From IMG/VR virus record IMGVR_UViG_3300024999_000225, positions 1 to 38,499 of that record: a stretch of DNA of 38,499 nucleotides. One strand, given 5' to 3'. The notes beneath the pieces were generated by a model. It did no database searches, was not told the origin of the DNA, and saw nothing but the letters and a program-made list of their open reading frames with translations. Below, piece by piece: positions 1 to 7,356 of the stretch. The stretch comes from a virus. How positions within the stretch are numbered: position 1 is the first letter of the stretch; each line of letters opens with the position of its first letter. The position numbers and the translations under genes were made by a program.

Positions 1-342
1 ACAAAAGATACTCTAAGTGATTTTTCAGGTGGAGAATTTAAAACTTCAGAATATCATAATGAAGATTTAAGATACCCACAAAATATTATTAATATAAAAT
101 CAACTGAAAAAGAATGTAATCAAATATATAGAGTTCATCCTACACAAAAACCGATTGCTTTATGTGAATATTTAGTAAAAACTTACACAAATGAGAATGA
201 TTTAGTATTAGACAATTGTATGGGCAGTTTTACAACAGCAGTTTCTTGTATAAATACTAATAGGAGTTATATAGGATTCGAGTTGGATGAGAAGTATTTT
301 GAATTGGGTCAAAAAAGATTAGAAGATTTAGATACTGTATAA
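1..342 (+). CDS. DNA methyltransferase (N4-cytosine/N6-adenine type), C-terminal part
   Basis: The open frame enters from the left edge and gives 113 C-terminal residues. A HPTQKP motif (about residue 48) is followed by DNCMGSFTTA, which fits the SAM-binding FxGxG motif that comes last in circularly ordered beta-class or DAM-type methylases, and then by IGFELDEKYFELGQKRL, the acidic loop and following helix. These features are characteristic of the N6_N4_Mtase family, which methylates adenine N6 or cytosine N4 in DNA. The catalytic DPPY-type motif would lie upstream of the window, so target base and specificity cannot be judged. The usual glycines of motif I are partly replaced (CMGSF). No restriction enzyme follows, so an orphan or anti-restriction role is plausible. 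Confidence 0.85.
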   Translation, partial: TKDTLSDFSGGEFKTSEYHNEDLRYPQNIINIKSTEKECNQIYRVHPTQKPIALCEYLVKTYTNENDLVLDNCMGSFTTAVSCINTNRSYIGFELDEKYFELGQKRLEDLDTV

Positions 343-432
343 ATAAATATAATGAAAGATTTAGAGGTTGTCCATTGGGCAACTTCTTTTATTATGTCTA
401 GATTTTTAGATTCATTGAAGGGAGGTGAGAGG

Positions 433-597
433 ATGGAATTATACAATTGTTTTTCACAAAGATTAGCAGGTTTTATTCTAATGAATGGATTTCCAATGCA
501 CAGTATTAGAATTGATGCAAAAAATGATGGAAGAAATGTTTATTTATTCAGAGATGGAGAATTACTTAGAAATATTATCAAGAATTATAAAAAATAA
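433..597 (+). CDS. DUF5659-like small protein
   Basis: This encodes 54 residues starting at MELYN. The ATG at 433 is preceded by GGAGGTGAG at good spacing. An in-frame ATG at 352 exists but has no ribosome site. The pattern RLAGFILMNGFPMHS, then NVYLFRDGELLRNIIKNY, matches the small DUF5659-type domain common in Bacillota phages and plasmids; function is unknown. A paralogue lies at 3009-3224 with the same LAGF-M-GF and N-(I/V)-(F/Y)-LF signatures. It sits between the methylase and the Rha-like regulator and probably shares their transcript. Confidence 0.7.
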   Translation: MELYNCFSQRLAGFILMNGFPMHSIRIDAKNDGRNVYLFRDGELLRNIIKNYKK

Positions 598-624
598 ATT
601 TAAAGAAAGAAGGTTGTATTAAAA

Positions 625-1674
625 ATGGAAAATAATAATAATAATAATAATGAGTTATCAGTATTCGAGGAAGAGTTTGGTCTAACTGTAAATGAAGATG
701 GAAATGTAACGGTGGGTAGTAAATTTGTTGCTGAGAAATATGGTAAAAGACATGACAACGTATTAGTAAAAATAGATGGATTTATTCAAACTATTCCAGA
801 ATTAGGTCTCCTTAATTTTAAGGAAACCCAAAGTATTGATAAACAAAACAAACAATCATATAGAGAGTATATTATGGATAGAGCTGGATTCGCAATATTG
901 GTAAATAAGTTTTCTGGAGATGACGCTTTAAAATTCACTTTTGAATATACAAAAGCATTTGAAGCAATGGCAGAAAAATTAGAATATAGAAGACAACAAA
1001 GTACAGAAATGATTATTGCGTTGACCGAAAAGGATAATAAAATTGCTCGTAAGAAAATACTTGAATCACATTTTGGAAAACGCAAAACAGTTTCTACTTT
1101 TAAATATTGTAACTACGAAGAACTTCCCAGTCTTTTGGGATTATTTGAAGAATATGTTGCACAAATTAGATATACAGAACTTAAGAGAAAAGAATATAGT
1201 AGATTGGTTGATGGATTAACAAAGAACCGCAATGGGGTAAATACTTCAGATAAGATGTACATGTTGAAGACAACTGCTTATAGTTACTATATTCAAGAAT
1301 ATGACAAGAAGAAAAATTCTAGTGAGAACAAATCATATGGTCAAACAATCAGATATAAAAATGGAATCATAGATAAACAAACACAAATAATCAATGAGAA
1401 AGATGAATCTCTAAATAACTTGGAAAATACAATTGCTTATCTTAATCCTGATATTGAAGATTTTACAATGGTTCCCAAACATCCATTCTCAACAAATTAC
1501 ATGACAAAAACAATAGTTGATGATTATGGAAAACTAAGAAAAGTAACTTCAGACGAATATAGAAATTGGCAAAACAGTTTTCCTAATTATATTATTGCAA
1601 ATGAAGATCATATTGATTGGGATAGAAAAATTTATCTATGGCTAAGATTTGATGCTTTAGAGCGTTTATCATAA
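625..1674 (+). CDS. Rha-family phage regulatory protein
   Basis: This is a 349-residue protein. Residues of about 15-115 match the pRha domain: a short strand with VTVGSKFVAEKYGKRHDNVL, then a region ending in YIMDRAGFAILVNKFSGDDAL and EYTKAFEAM. Rha-type proteins are phage-encoded DNA-binding regulators, first noted in phages P22 and phi80, that interfere with growth in some hosts. The C-terminal 230 residues are not recognised; they are charged and include a Lys/Arg-rich stretch at about 185-205. The N-terminus carries a run of seven Asn encoded by an AAT repeat (about 631-651), a likely slippage site. A possible ribosome site, AGAAAGAAGG, precedes the ATG. A terminator follows at 1701-1727. 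Confidence 0.8.
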   Translation: MENNNNNNNELSVFEEEFGLTVNEDGNVTVGSKFVAEKYGKRHDNVLVKIDGFIQTIPELGLLNFKETQSIDKQNKQSYREYIMDRAGFAILVNKFSGDDALKFTFEYTKAFEAMAEKLEYRRQQSTEMIIALTEKDNKIARKKILESHFGKRKTVSTFKYCNYEELPSLLGLFEEYVAQIRYTELKRKEYSRLVDGLTKNRNGVNTSDKMYMLKTTAYSYYIQEYDKKKNSSENKSYGQTIRYKNGIIDKQTQIINEKDESLNNLENTIAYLNPDIEDFTMVPKHPFSTNYMTKTIVDDYGKLRKVTSDEYRNWQNSFPNYIIANEDHIDWDRKIYLWLRFDALERLS

Positions 1675-1700
1675 TTAATTTTATATTTTCAATAGACGAA

Positions 1701-1727
1701 AGAACATTTTGTAAGATGTTCTTTTTT
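1701..1727 (+). terminator. Rho-independent terminator after the Rha-like gene
   Basis: AGAACAT (1701-1707) pairs with ATGTTCT (1716-1722), and the stem can extend inward. A run of T follows at 1722-1727. It ends the left-edge operon and separates it from the homing endonuclease. Confidence 0.75.
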
Positions 1728-1743
1728 GTGTTGGAAAACACGA

Positions 1744-1800
1744 ATAAACAGGATAGGGTAGCTCCTGATAAAATGCAAGCCTTAGCATTTTCCTGTTTAT
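1744..1800 (+). other. Nested stem-loop upstream of the GIY-YIG gene
   Basis: ATAAACAGGA (1744-1753) is perfectly complementary to TCCTGTTTAT (1791-1800). Inside it, AAAATGC (1770-1776) pairs with GCATTTT (1785-1791), which shares one base with the outer stem. The loop holds a GGGTAGCTCCTG segment. There is no T run, so this is probably not a terminator. It ends 40 bases before the endonuclease start codon and may be a structured leader or a boundary of the inserted element. I do not recognise it as a known ribozyme or riboswitch. Confidence 0.55.
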
Positions 1801-1840
1801 AAAAATCAAGGTAAATAAATAAGAAAAGGCGGTATTTAAA

Positions 1841-2776
1841 ATGATAATTTACAAAGCAACAAATTTGGTTAATGGGAAAAATTATGTAGGTCAAACAACA
1901 AGAACATTAGAAAAAAGAAAGCGAGAACATTTAACAGATTATAAAAATGATAAGAAAACAAAGTCTAAATATTTTTATCGCTCCTTAAATAAATATGGAG
2001 AAGATTCATTTGTATGGGAAAGTATTGATACTGCGAAAACACAAGATGAATTAAATATTAAAGAAAAGTTTTGGATAAAAGAGTTAAATTCTATCTCACC
2101 AAATGGATACAATTTAACTAATGGAGGAGAATTCGGGAAAATATATGGGGAAGCAGAAATAAGAAGAGTAAAAAACAGTAAGGAAACAAATATTGAAAGA
2201 TTTGGGAGAAAAGTTATCAACATTAATACAAAAGAGATATATAGAACTGCCACAGATGCATCATTAGTAGCAGGTGTATCAAGGGAGGCTATAGCATATT
2301 GTTGTAAAGGTGTTTTTAAAAAAGCAGGAGAATATACATATGCATATCTTGAAGATTATGAAGAAAATAAGGAATATTATAATAACTACATATGGGAAAA
2401 TTATCACAGTGAAAAAGTTATTAATTTATCAAATGGGAAAATTTATAAAAGTATGATTGAAGCAGAACAAGACTTAGGGATAGCATATCAAATGATATCT
2501 AACTGTTGTAGAAAAGCTCAGAAAAGTGCTGGTGGTTATTTTTGGGCTTATTACGATAAGTATAATAGCGACAATGAATATAAGGATTATTACACAGAAT
2601 TGATAAAAAATTTTAAAGGTAAAAATAAAAAAGTAATTAATTTGGATACTTTTGAATGTTTTAATAGTATTGCTGACGCAAGTAAAAAATATAATACAGA
2701 TCCATCATCTATTATGAGAGTATGTCAAGGTAAAAACAATACTGGTGGCGGGTTCAAATGGGTATATATTTTATGA
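1841..2776 (+). CDS. GIY-YIG homing endonuclease with NUMOD1-like repeats
   Basis: This is a 311-residue protein. Residues 1-95 form a GIY-YIG nuclease domain: MIIYKATNLVNGKNYVGQT holds the two strands and the conserved GxT, followed by R..EH and a final NGYNLTNGG. The rest is three repeats of about 55 residues. Each starts with a (K)VIN(L/I) strand ending in an I(Y/F)-like position, continues through a helix-turn-helix-like A(S)..(A)GVS..AI...C(C/Q)KG, and ends in G..(W/Y)AY, as in NUMOD1-type DNA-binding modules of intron or freestanding homing endonucleases. It likely makes a site-specific break in an allele lacking the element. The ribosome site AAAAGGCGG resembles that of the second endonuclease gene at 5767. 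No group I intron core was recognised around it, so it is probably freestanding. Confidence 0.9.
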   Translation: MIIYKATNLVNGKNYVGQTTRTLEKRKREHLTDYKNDKKTKSKYFYRSLNKYGEDSFVWESIDTAKTQDELNIKEKFWIKELNSISPNGYNLTNGGEFGKIYGEAEIRRVKNSKETNIERFGRKVININTKEIYRTATDASLVAGVSREAIAYCCKGVFKKAGEYTYAYLEDYEENKEYYNNYIWENYHSEKVINLSNGKIYKSMIEAEQDLGIAYQMISNCCRKAQKSAGGYFWAYYDKYNSDNEYKDYYTELIKNFKGKNKKVINLDTFECFNSIADASKKYNTDPSSIMRVCQGKNNTGGGFKWVYIL

Positions 2777-2780
2777 CAAT

Positions 2781-2924
2781 ATGATTAAGAGTTTCCAAGA
2801 TCAATTAGCAAGATTTTATGGTGCTAATGATAATAATGTGCAGATTAGAGAAGCAACAATAAATAAAGTTGTAAAGTCGTATAGTGAGGGGAAAATTTAT
2901 TATATTATCAAGAATGTAGAGTAA
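2781..2924 (+). CDS. Small ORF or gene remnant after the homing endonuclease
   Basis: This open frame of 47 codons starts at MIKSFQDQ and ends IYYIIKNVE, four bases after the endonuclease stop. No ribosome site precedes the ATG, so it may be translated by coupling, or it may be the 3' remnant of a gene interrupted when the endonuclease arrived. The composition looks like real coding sequence (amphipathic, strand-rich end). No family was recognised. Confidence 0.35.
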   Translation: MIKSFQDQLARFYGANDNNVQIREATINKVVKSYSEGKIYYIIKNVE

Positions 2925-3008
2925 TAAATAATATTTTTATCTAAGGGGTTGTCCTAGTGATAACTCCTTTAATAAGTGTTCACAAATAAATTAAAAAGGA
3001 ATGATTTT

Positions 3009-3224
3009 ATGACAAATCAAGTTATAAATACAAATAAAACCCCAATAGAACTTAAAACTTTCTATATCAAAAGCATGAAACTAGCTGGTTTTCTTATGAT
3101 GAAAGGGTTTGTCCTACATGGAGTAAAACCAGAAATCAATAACTCAAACAGAAATATTTTTTTATTCACAAATAGTCCTCAATTATTAAAAGCAATTGAA
3201 CAATACAAACAAATCAAGAAGTAA
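3009..3224 (+). CDS. DUF5659-like small protein (paralogue of 433-597)
   Basis: This encodes 71 residues from MTNQVINTN. The ATG at 3009 follows AAAAGGA at good spacing; an in-frame GTG at 2976 lacks a ribosome site. The core reads KLAGFLMMKGFVLHGVKP, then NIFLFTNSPQLLKAIEQY, and aligns over its length with the 433-597 product. The family is small and of unknown function, and is often found beside replication or partition genes of mobile elements. It lies directly before the iteron-like region and the Rep-like gene. Confidence 0.7.
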   Translation: MTNQVINTNKTPIELKTFYIKSMKLAGFLMMKGFVLHGVKPEINNSNRNIFLFTNSPQLLKAIEQYKQIKK

Positions 3225-3412
3225 AAATATTCAACTACATATTTTATGTAGTCTAAACTTAGTTACTTAACCAAAAGAACAGTAAAAATATTTGACTACC
3301 ACTTTTATGTAGTTCAATACTTCCAATTTACTGTATTCGACTACACAAAACAGGTAGTCAAATGAGGTGTAATAAGAGTAACTAAGTAATAATAAGAGAG
3401 AATAATATTCTC
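3221..3412. repeat. Iteron-like region upstream of the Rep-like gene (candidate origin or operator)
   Basis: Three palindromes of the form ACTAC-N9-GTAGT occur with identical spacing, at 3234-3252, 3295-3313 and 3340-3358. The first two sit in longer direct repeats that begin GTAAAAATATT (3221 and 3282). An 11-base inverted repeat brackets two of them: ACTTAGTTACT (3257-3267) and AGTAACTAAGT (3377-3387). A perfect palindrome GAGAATAATATTCTC follows at 3398-3412, and a short GC stem TCGCG-AAA-CGCGA lies just beyond, at about 3418. The arrangement fits a binding array for a dimeric initiator or repressor. Its position just before the Rep-like gene suggests replication control. Confidence 0.65.
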
Positions 3413-3491
3413 ATGTCTCGCGAAACGCGATTCATAATTTTTCTCTTCTAATGATTTTTATAAACAAATTAAAGAAAGAGGTTTTTAACAA

Positions 3492-5045
3492 ATGATAGAA
3501 AAACAAACAATAAATAATAAAGGTATATTTTGCAAATTACCAAATGAATTATTTTATTTTCCTGAAAAGAATCAAGATTCAGATCCTAAGAAGAGGAAAT
3601 TTAGTATCTTGGAAAATACCAAATCAGATAAGAGTAAATTCAATTATAAATCATTGTTTATTCTGGATTTCATTTATATGAATAAGAATATGAGAAATAT
3701 TACAAATTTCTATCTTAAAGATATGATTATAGATTGTGGCTATAAATATAATACTAGAACTGGTGAATCTGTTGACCAATTCAAACAAATGCTTTCTAAA
3801 CTGCAAGAGTTAAAATTAATTAGTTCTAGTGTTAATTTTGCAGATGTAAAAGTTAATGAAAGACTATCATGCACATTGAATATTGATTTAGATAACCAAT
3901 TCTTTATGCTTTATGATTGTGATAAAGATAAAATACTTAACCAAACCATAGATAAAACTGATAATATGAATCTCCTTGTTTATTTTTGTTACTTGAATTG
4001 TAAGATGTATAAACGTCCAAAGGGAGATGAGGTTGAAAAATCAGGTGGTAGAACTGAGGTGTGTTGGCCTCCATATAAAACAATCAATAAGGAATTAGGT
4101 TTTGTGGATGATTCAATCAATAAGTACAATAAAATATTAGTAGAGTTAGATTTAATAAGGATTGGAAATGCTGGATTATGGTATTATATTGACGATATTA
4201 ATAAATCTCTTAAAGAAAGTTGTAATATTTATACTTTATATACCAATGAAGAGGATTCACAACATAATATAAAAGAAGGTATTAAATATTGGAAACAATT
4301 GGATACAAATAGAAATAGAGTATTTAAGGGTACTAGGGAATATGAGAACAATAATCGTAAATTAAATGGTGAATTAGGTTCAATCATCAAGAAAGAAAAT
4401 TTAGGTACTGCCACAGCAGAAGATATTATTAGGAAAAGTGAGATATTAGAATCCACTAAACCTGATGAAGATAAATATAAAATAATGTCAATATTTGAAT
4501 CTAATGAAGGAGAATTATTGTCTAATATATTTGAAGGAAAGAATATTAAAATTTCTGAGAAATATAGCACATTGGAAAAATCTTTAGGACTTTTAGATAT
4601 TGAAGAATTTACTGATGAAGGCGAATATCAATTAGCAGAAGGTATTGAGTATGCGGATTATAAATGGGTAATGATTAATTATAAGGAGAATGAACATCAA
4701 AAGTTTGTTGATTGGGTTGCTAAGAAAAAGATAGATGTATTTGAAGTTATTGATAATTCTTTTGTAAAAGTTGATAAAGGTAGAGGATTACAGAATAATA
4801 AGAGAAAAGTGATTGCAGAAGAATCTGTAATTGTAACTGTTGATGTAAATGATGCTCCTGATATATTTGAAGATTGGTTTGACGAAGACAATTGTGACAA
4901 TAATGAATTAACTGATGAAGAATACCAAGCGAAACAAGAATGTATTGAGTTAAATCGTGCTCAAATACCTGAAGATGTGTTGAGAGAAATAGAAGAAGAT
5001 ATGTACAATAGGAATAAAGAAAGTATTTTTGAGTTGTTTATTTAG
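3492..5045 (+). CDS. Putative plasmid replication initiator (two winged-helix-like segments)
   Basis: This is a 517-residue protein. The N-terminus GIFCKLPNELFY resembles the opening of RepA_N-type initiators. Two segments look like winged helices: about residues 50-115 (KSLFILDFIYMNKN..NFYLKDMIIDCG..LSKLQELKLISS) and about 150-240 (LVYFCYLNCKMY..YKTINKELGFVDDSINKYNKILVELDLIRIGN). Tandem winged helices are usual in plasmid Rep proteins. The C-terminal 200 residues are acidic and not recognised. It directly follows the ACTAC-N9-GTAGT array, its likely binding site. It could instead be a large transcription regulator; a homology search would decide. The ribosome site is the GAAAGAGG before the ATG. 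Confidence 0.5.
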   Translation: MIEKQTINNKGIFCKLPNELFYFPEKNQDSDPKKRKFSILENTKSDKSKFNYKSLFILDFIYMNKNMRNITNFYLKDMIIDCGYKYNTRTGESVDQFKQMLSKLQELKLISSSVNFADVKVNERLSCTLNIDLDNQFFMLYDCDKDKILNQTIDKTDNMNLLVYFCYLNCKMYKRPKGDEVEKSGGRTEVCWPPYKTINKELGFVDDSINKYNKILVELDLIRIGNAGLWYYIDDINKSLKESCNIYTLYTNEEDSQHNIKEGIKYWKQLDTNRNRVFKGTREYENNNRKLNGELGSIIKKENLGTATAEDIIRKSEILESTKPDEDKYKIMSIFESNEGELLSNIFEGKNIKISEKYSTLEKSLGLLDIEEFTDEGEYQLAEGIEYADYKWVMINYKENEHQKFVDWVAKKKIDVFEVIDNSFVKVDKGRGLQNNKRKVIAEESVIVTVDVNDAPDIFEDWFDEDNCDNNELTDEEYQAKQECIELNRAQIPEDVLREIEEDMYNRNKESIFELFI

Positions 5046-5067
5046 AACCAATAAATAAACACCACAC

Positions 5068-5097
5068 TTGACACAACTATAAAAATAATGTTATAAT
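5068..5097 (+). promoter_or_regulatory. Strong sigma-A-like promoter
   Basis: There is a perfect TTGACA at 5068-5073, an 18-base spacer and a perfect TATAAT at 5092-5097 with an extended TGT just before it. Transcription would start near 5104. No open frame of useful size lies downstream until 5767, so the first product is probably RNA. Confidence 0.75.
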
Positions 5098-5460
5098 ACA
5101 AATGTAGATGATTCATTATTATTTTATTATTTTTCATTTCATTTACAACTCTCTTTCATCCTCAGAGGGAGTTCTAATTTTATTAGGATTTCCTCTATTT
5201 TAAATAGATTACAAATGAAATAATTTAATATTATATTGTATTAAGGGGGTAATTTATTTTACTCTCTATTTTTGTGTCTATTTTTATAAAAATAATTGTA
5301 AGCGAATAATATGATAATCAAATTCCAGACGATGTGAAAATAACACAAAAAGAAAGGAAGATTTGGCTGTACACACCAAAACTTCCTTTGAAGCAGAGAA
5401 TTTAGAAAATAGAAAAATAGAATTTGATAGGAACATTGGGAGTGGTTTGATAGAAGTTGG

Positions 5461-5490
5461 TAGATATTGATAGATATTGATAGATATTGA
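5461..5490. repeat. Three tandem copies of a 10-base unit
   Basis: The unit TAGATATTGA is repeated exactly three times. The block is flanked by GATAGAAGTTG before and GATAAAAGTTG after, a second nested repeat. The spacing of about one helical turn suggests side-by-side protein binding. Confidence 0.8.
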
Positions 5491-5537
5491 TAAAAGTTGA
5501 GTTAGAGAAAATTAACTCGGTTTATTGTAACATGTTT

Positions 5538-5591
5538 GGGGGTTGTAGGCAAGGGTGGGGAAGTGGGAATGGGATTGTAGGGTTGTAGGGG
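5538..5591 (+). other. G-rich tract with quadruplex potential
   Basis: Seven runs of three to five G lie within 54 bases (5538-5542, 5553-5555, 5557-5560, 5565-5567, 5571-5573, 5580-5582, 5588-5591), in an otherwise very AT-rich element. Loops are short. It directly precedes the terminator hairpin. Confidence 0.6.
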
Positions 5592-5615
5592 AAGTCTGAT
5601 GAGGCTTCTCTTTTT
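5591..5615 (+). terminator. Rho-independent terminator
   Basis: GAAGTC (5591-5596) pairs with GGCTTC (5603-5608, one G-U), with the six-base loop TGATGA, followed by CTC and TTTTT. It would end the RNA started at about 5104. Confidence 0.6.
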
Positions 5616-5685
5616 GGGTTTGTGGGATTTAAGTGAATTTAATATGGTTCTTTGAGATGATTCGAAGCGTTTCAAGGGTAAAAAG

Positions 5686-5723
5686 AGAGTTCTTTAGATT
5701 GATCTTTACAATCTGAGGACTCT
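5686..5723 (+). other. Hairpin in the leader of the second endonuclease gene
   Basis: AGAGTTC (5686-5692) pairs with GGACTCT (5717-5723), and inside it TAGATTG (5695-5701) pairs with CAATCTG (5709-5715). No T run follows. Like the nested stem at 1744-1800, it lies about 40 bases before a homing endonuclease start codon. Confidence 0.5.
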
Positions 5724-5766
5724 TATTCCAGTTTGTGCTTTATTAAAGAAAGGCGGTTTTATTATT

Positions 5767-7302
5767 ATGGGATTGTTAACAAAAGAGGTCTGGGTAGGAA
5801 TAGGAGCAACTAATATAAAGTGGTATGAAGACAAAGGATATGAGATACCAAGATATATAGATAATAGAGGAAGAATAAAAGTAAAACATGGTACTAGTAT
5901 TTTAGTTAAAGTTGAAGATTTACAAAAAACATCAAAAATATTAGTAGATGTTCAATGTGATGAATGTGGAGAAATATTAAAAAATATAAATTGGTATGCT
6001 TATAGTAAAAATATAGAAAAATATAATAAATATTATTGTATAAAATGTGTATATAATTTATTTGGCAGAAATAATGCAATTAAATCACATCTAGAAAAAG
6101 GTTTGTCATTTTATAATTGGTGCTATGAAAATTTATCTAAAGAATTAGCAGATTGGGTATTATCAAGATGGGATTACGAATTAAACATCGATAAAAACGG
6201 CAATGTAATAGATCCAAAGAATGTAAATCATGGTTCTGATGGAGTTAATGGTAAAAATAAAAGAGGTTATTGGTTTAAGTGTTTAGAACACCCCGAACAT
6301 GGTTCGGAATTAAAAAATATTTGTCGTTTTACATATTATTTCAAAGGGTTTATGGGAAGCGTAGAATGTATTCAGTGCAACGTGATCGCATTAACACACC
6401 CTCACCTAGTAAAGTATTTTATTAACAAAGAAGACGCATCAAAATATTCTTTTGGTTCAAATGAGAAAATAATGATGAGATGTCCTGATTGCAATAGTGA
6501 AAGATTACTGCCAATATGCGACTTATCAGTAAAAGGATTCTCTTGCAAAGAATGTTCAGATGGTATCCCTTATAGTGAAAAATTTACAGCAAATTTTTTA
6601 AAACAATTGTTAAATAAAGATTTTACAATACAATTATCAAAAAAATATTTTAAATGGTGTAAAGATTATAAATATGATAATTATATAGAAAAAATAAATT
6701 GTATTATTGAAACACATGGACTTCAACATTATGAAGACCGTATAACTAGGTGGACATTTTTAGAAGAAACAGAAGAAAATGATTTTAACAAAGAATGGCT
6801 TGCTAGGAAGAATAATATTAAAAATTACATAATATTAGATTGTAGAAAAAGTGATATGACTTGGATTAAAAATAGTATTATGAATAGTAGATTGCCTATT
6901 CTCTTAGGATTTGTAGAAAAAGATATTGATTGGCTAAAATGTCACGAATATGCTTGTAATAGTTTAGTTAAAAAAGTATGTGAGACTTGGAATAGCGGAA
7001 TAAGGAACGTACACAAAATTTCTGAAGAAGTAAAATTAGGATCACAAACAGTTATAAAATATCTAAAACAAGGGGTAGAGTTAGGATGGTGTAATTATGA
7101 CCCAGATTGTATTAAAATAATATGCTTGACTACCGGAGAAATTTTTGATTCAAAAAAAGAAGCAAGTAATAAATATAATTTAAAAATTAGTAATTATATA
7201 ATTGGTTGTTGTAACTGCAATTTAGAATCAGCAGGGAAACTTCCAGATGGAACTAAATTAAAATGGATGTACTATGATGAATATATAAAACAAAACATAT
7301 AA
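5767..7302 (+). CDS. Putative freestanding homing endonuclease (zinc ribbons, nuclease-like core, NUMOD1-like tail)
   Basis: This is a 511-residue protein. CxxC pairs mark zinc ribbons at about residues 60-98 (CDECGE..CIKC), 175-213 (CLEH..CIQC) and 239-265 (CPDC..CKEC). Then comes IPYSEKFTANFLKQLL..F and YDNYIEKINCIIETHGLQHY (about 320-335), which resembles the D/E..E..H/Q core of Vsr-like or PD-(D/E)xK nucleases found in phage homing enzymes. The last 55 residues (ICLTTGEIFDSKKEASNKYN..GCCNCNLESAG..WMYYDEY) match the NUMOD1-like repeats of the GIY-YIG protein at 1841. The order fits a freestanding homing endonuclease; the exact nuclease family is inferred. The ribosome site is AAAGGCGG, nearly identical to that of the GIY-YIG gene. 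Confidence 0.7.
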   Translation: MGLLTKEVWVGIGATNIKWYEDKGYEIPRYIDNRGRIKVKHGTSILVKVEDLQKTSKILVDVQCDECGEILKNINWYAYSKNIEKYNKYYCIKCVYNLFGRNNAIKSHLEKGLSFYNWCYENLSKELADWVLSRWDYELNIDKNGNVIDPKNVNHGSDGVNGKNKRGYWFKCLEHPEHGSELKNICRFTYYFKGFMGSVECIQCNVIALTHPHLVKYFINKEDASKYSFGSNEKIMMRCPDCNSERLLPICDLSVKGFSCKECSDGIPYSEKFTANFLKQLLNKDFTIQLSKKYFKWCKDYKYDNYIEKINCIIETHGLQHYEDRITRWTFLEETEENDFNKEWLARKNNIKNYIILDCRKSDMTWIKNSIMNSRLPILLGFVEKDIDWLKCHEYACNSLVKKVCETWNSGIRNVHKISEEVKLGSQTVIKYLKQGVELGWCNYDPDCIKIICLTTGEIFDSKKEASNKYNLKISNYIIGCCNCNLESAGKLPDGTKLKWMYYDEYIKQNI

Positions 7303-7310
7303 ATAATACT

Positions 7311-7350
7311 AATAGAGGCATCTACTTAATTGTAGATACCTCTATTTTTT
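7311..7350. terminator. Bidirectional terminator between convergent genes
   Basis: AATAGAGGCATCTAC (7311-7325) pairs with GTAGATACCTCTATT (7332-7346), with one C-A mismatch. T follows on the plus strand, and A-rich sequence on the other side gives Ts for the minus strand. It serves the genes ending at 7302 and 7357. Confidence 0.85.
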
Positions 7351-7356
7351 ACATTT

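Larger units (their letters stand above)
5104..5615 (+). ncRNA. Candidate structured non-coding RNA
   Basis: The stretch 5046-5766 holds no gene. From the predicted start near 5104 the sequence forms a 10-pair hairpin at 5147-5173 (AACTCTCTTT with AGAGGGAGTT), where a short RNA of about 80 bases could already end. A long hairpin at 5353-5389 follows (AAAGGAAG and TTTGG pairing with CCAAA and CTTCCTTT around an A-A mismatch), then a tandem repeat, a G-rich tract, and a terminator at 5591-5615. It could be an antisense or regulatory RNA, a long leader of the endonuclease gene, or a DNA-level element such as a transfer or single-strand origin. The boundaries are inferred. Confidence 0.4.

Noticed and set aside
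628-651. AAT repeat (poly-Asn) as a repeat array
   Set aside because: It is a short run inside a coding region; noted as a possible slippage site but not a separate element.
786-1085. Minus-strand open frame of 99 codons within the Rha-like gene
   Set aside because: It lies entirely opposite a well-supported coding gene, has no ribosome site and no recognisable product.
1841-2776. Group I intron around the GIY-YIG gene
   Set aside because: I looked for a conserved intron core and split host gene on each side and saw neither; flanking genes look whole apart from the doubtful 47-codon ORF.
4229-4570. Minus-strand open frame of 113 codons inside the Rep-like gene
   Set aside because: It is antisense to a longer gene with a good ribosome site; the composition is hydrophobic as expected for a shadow.
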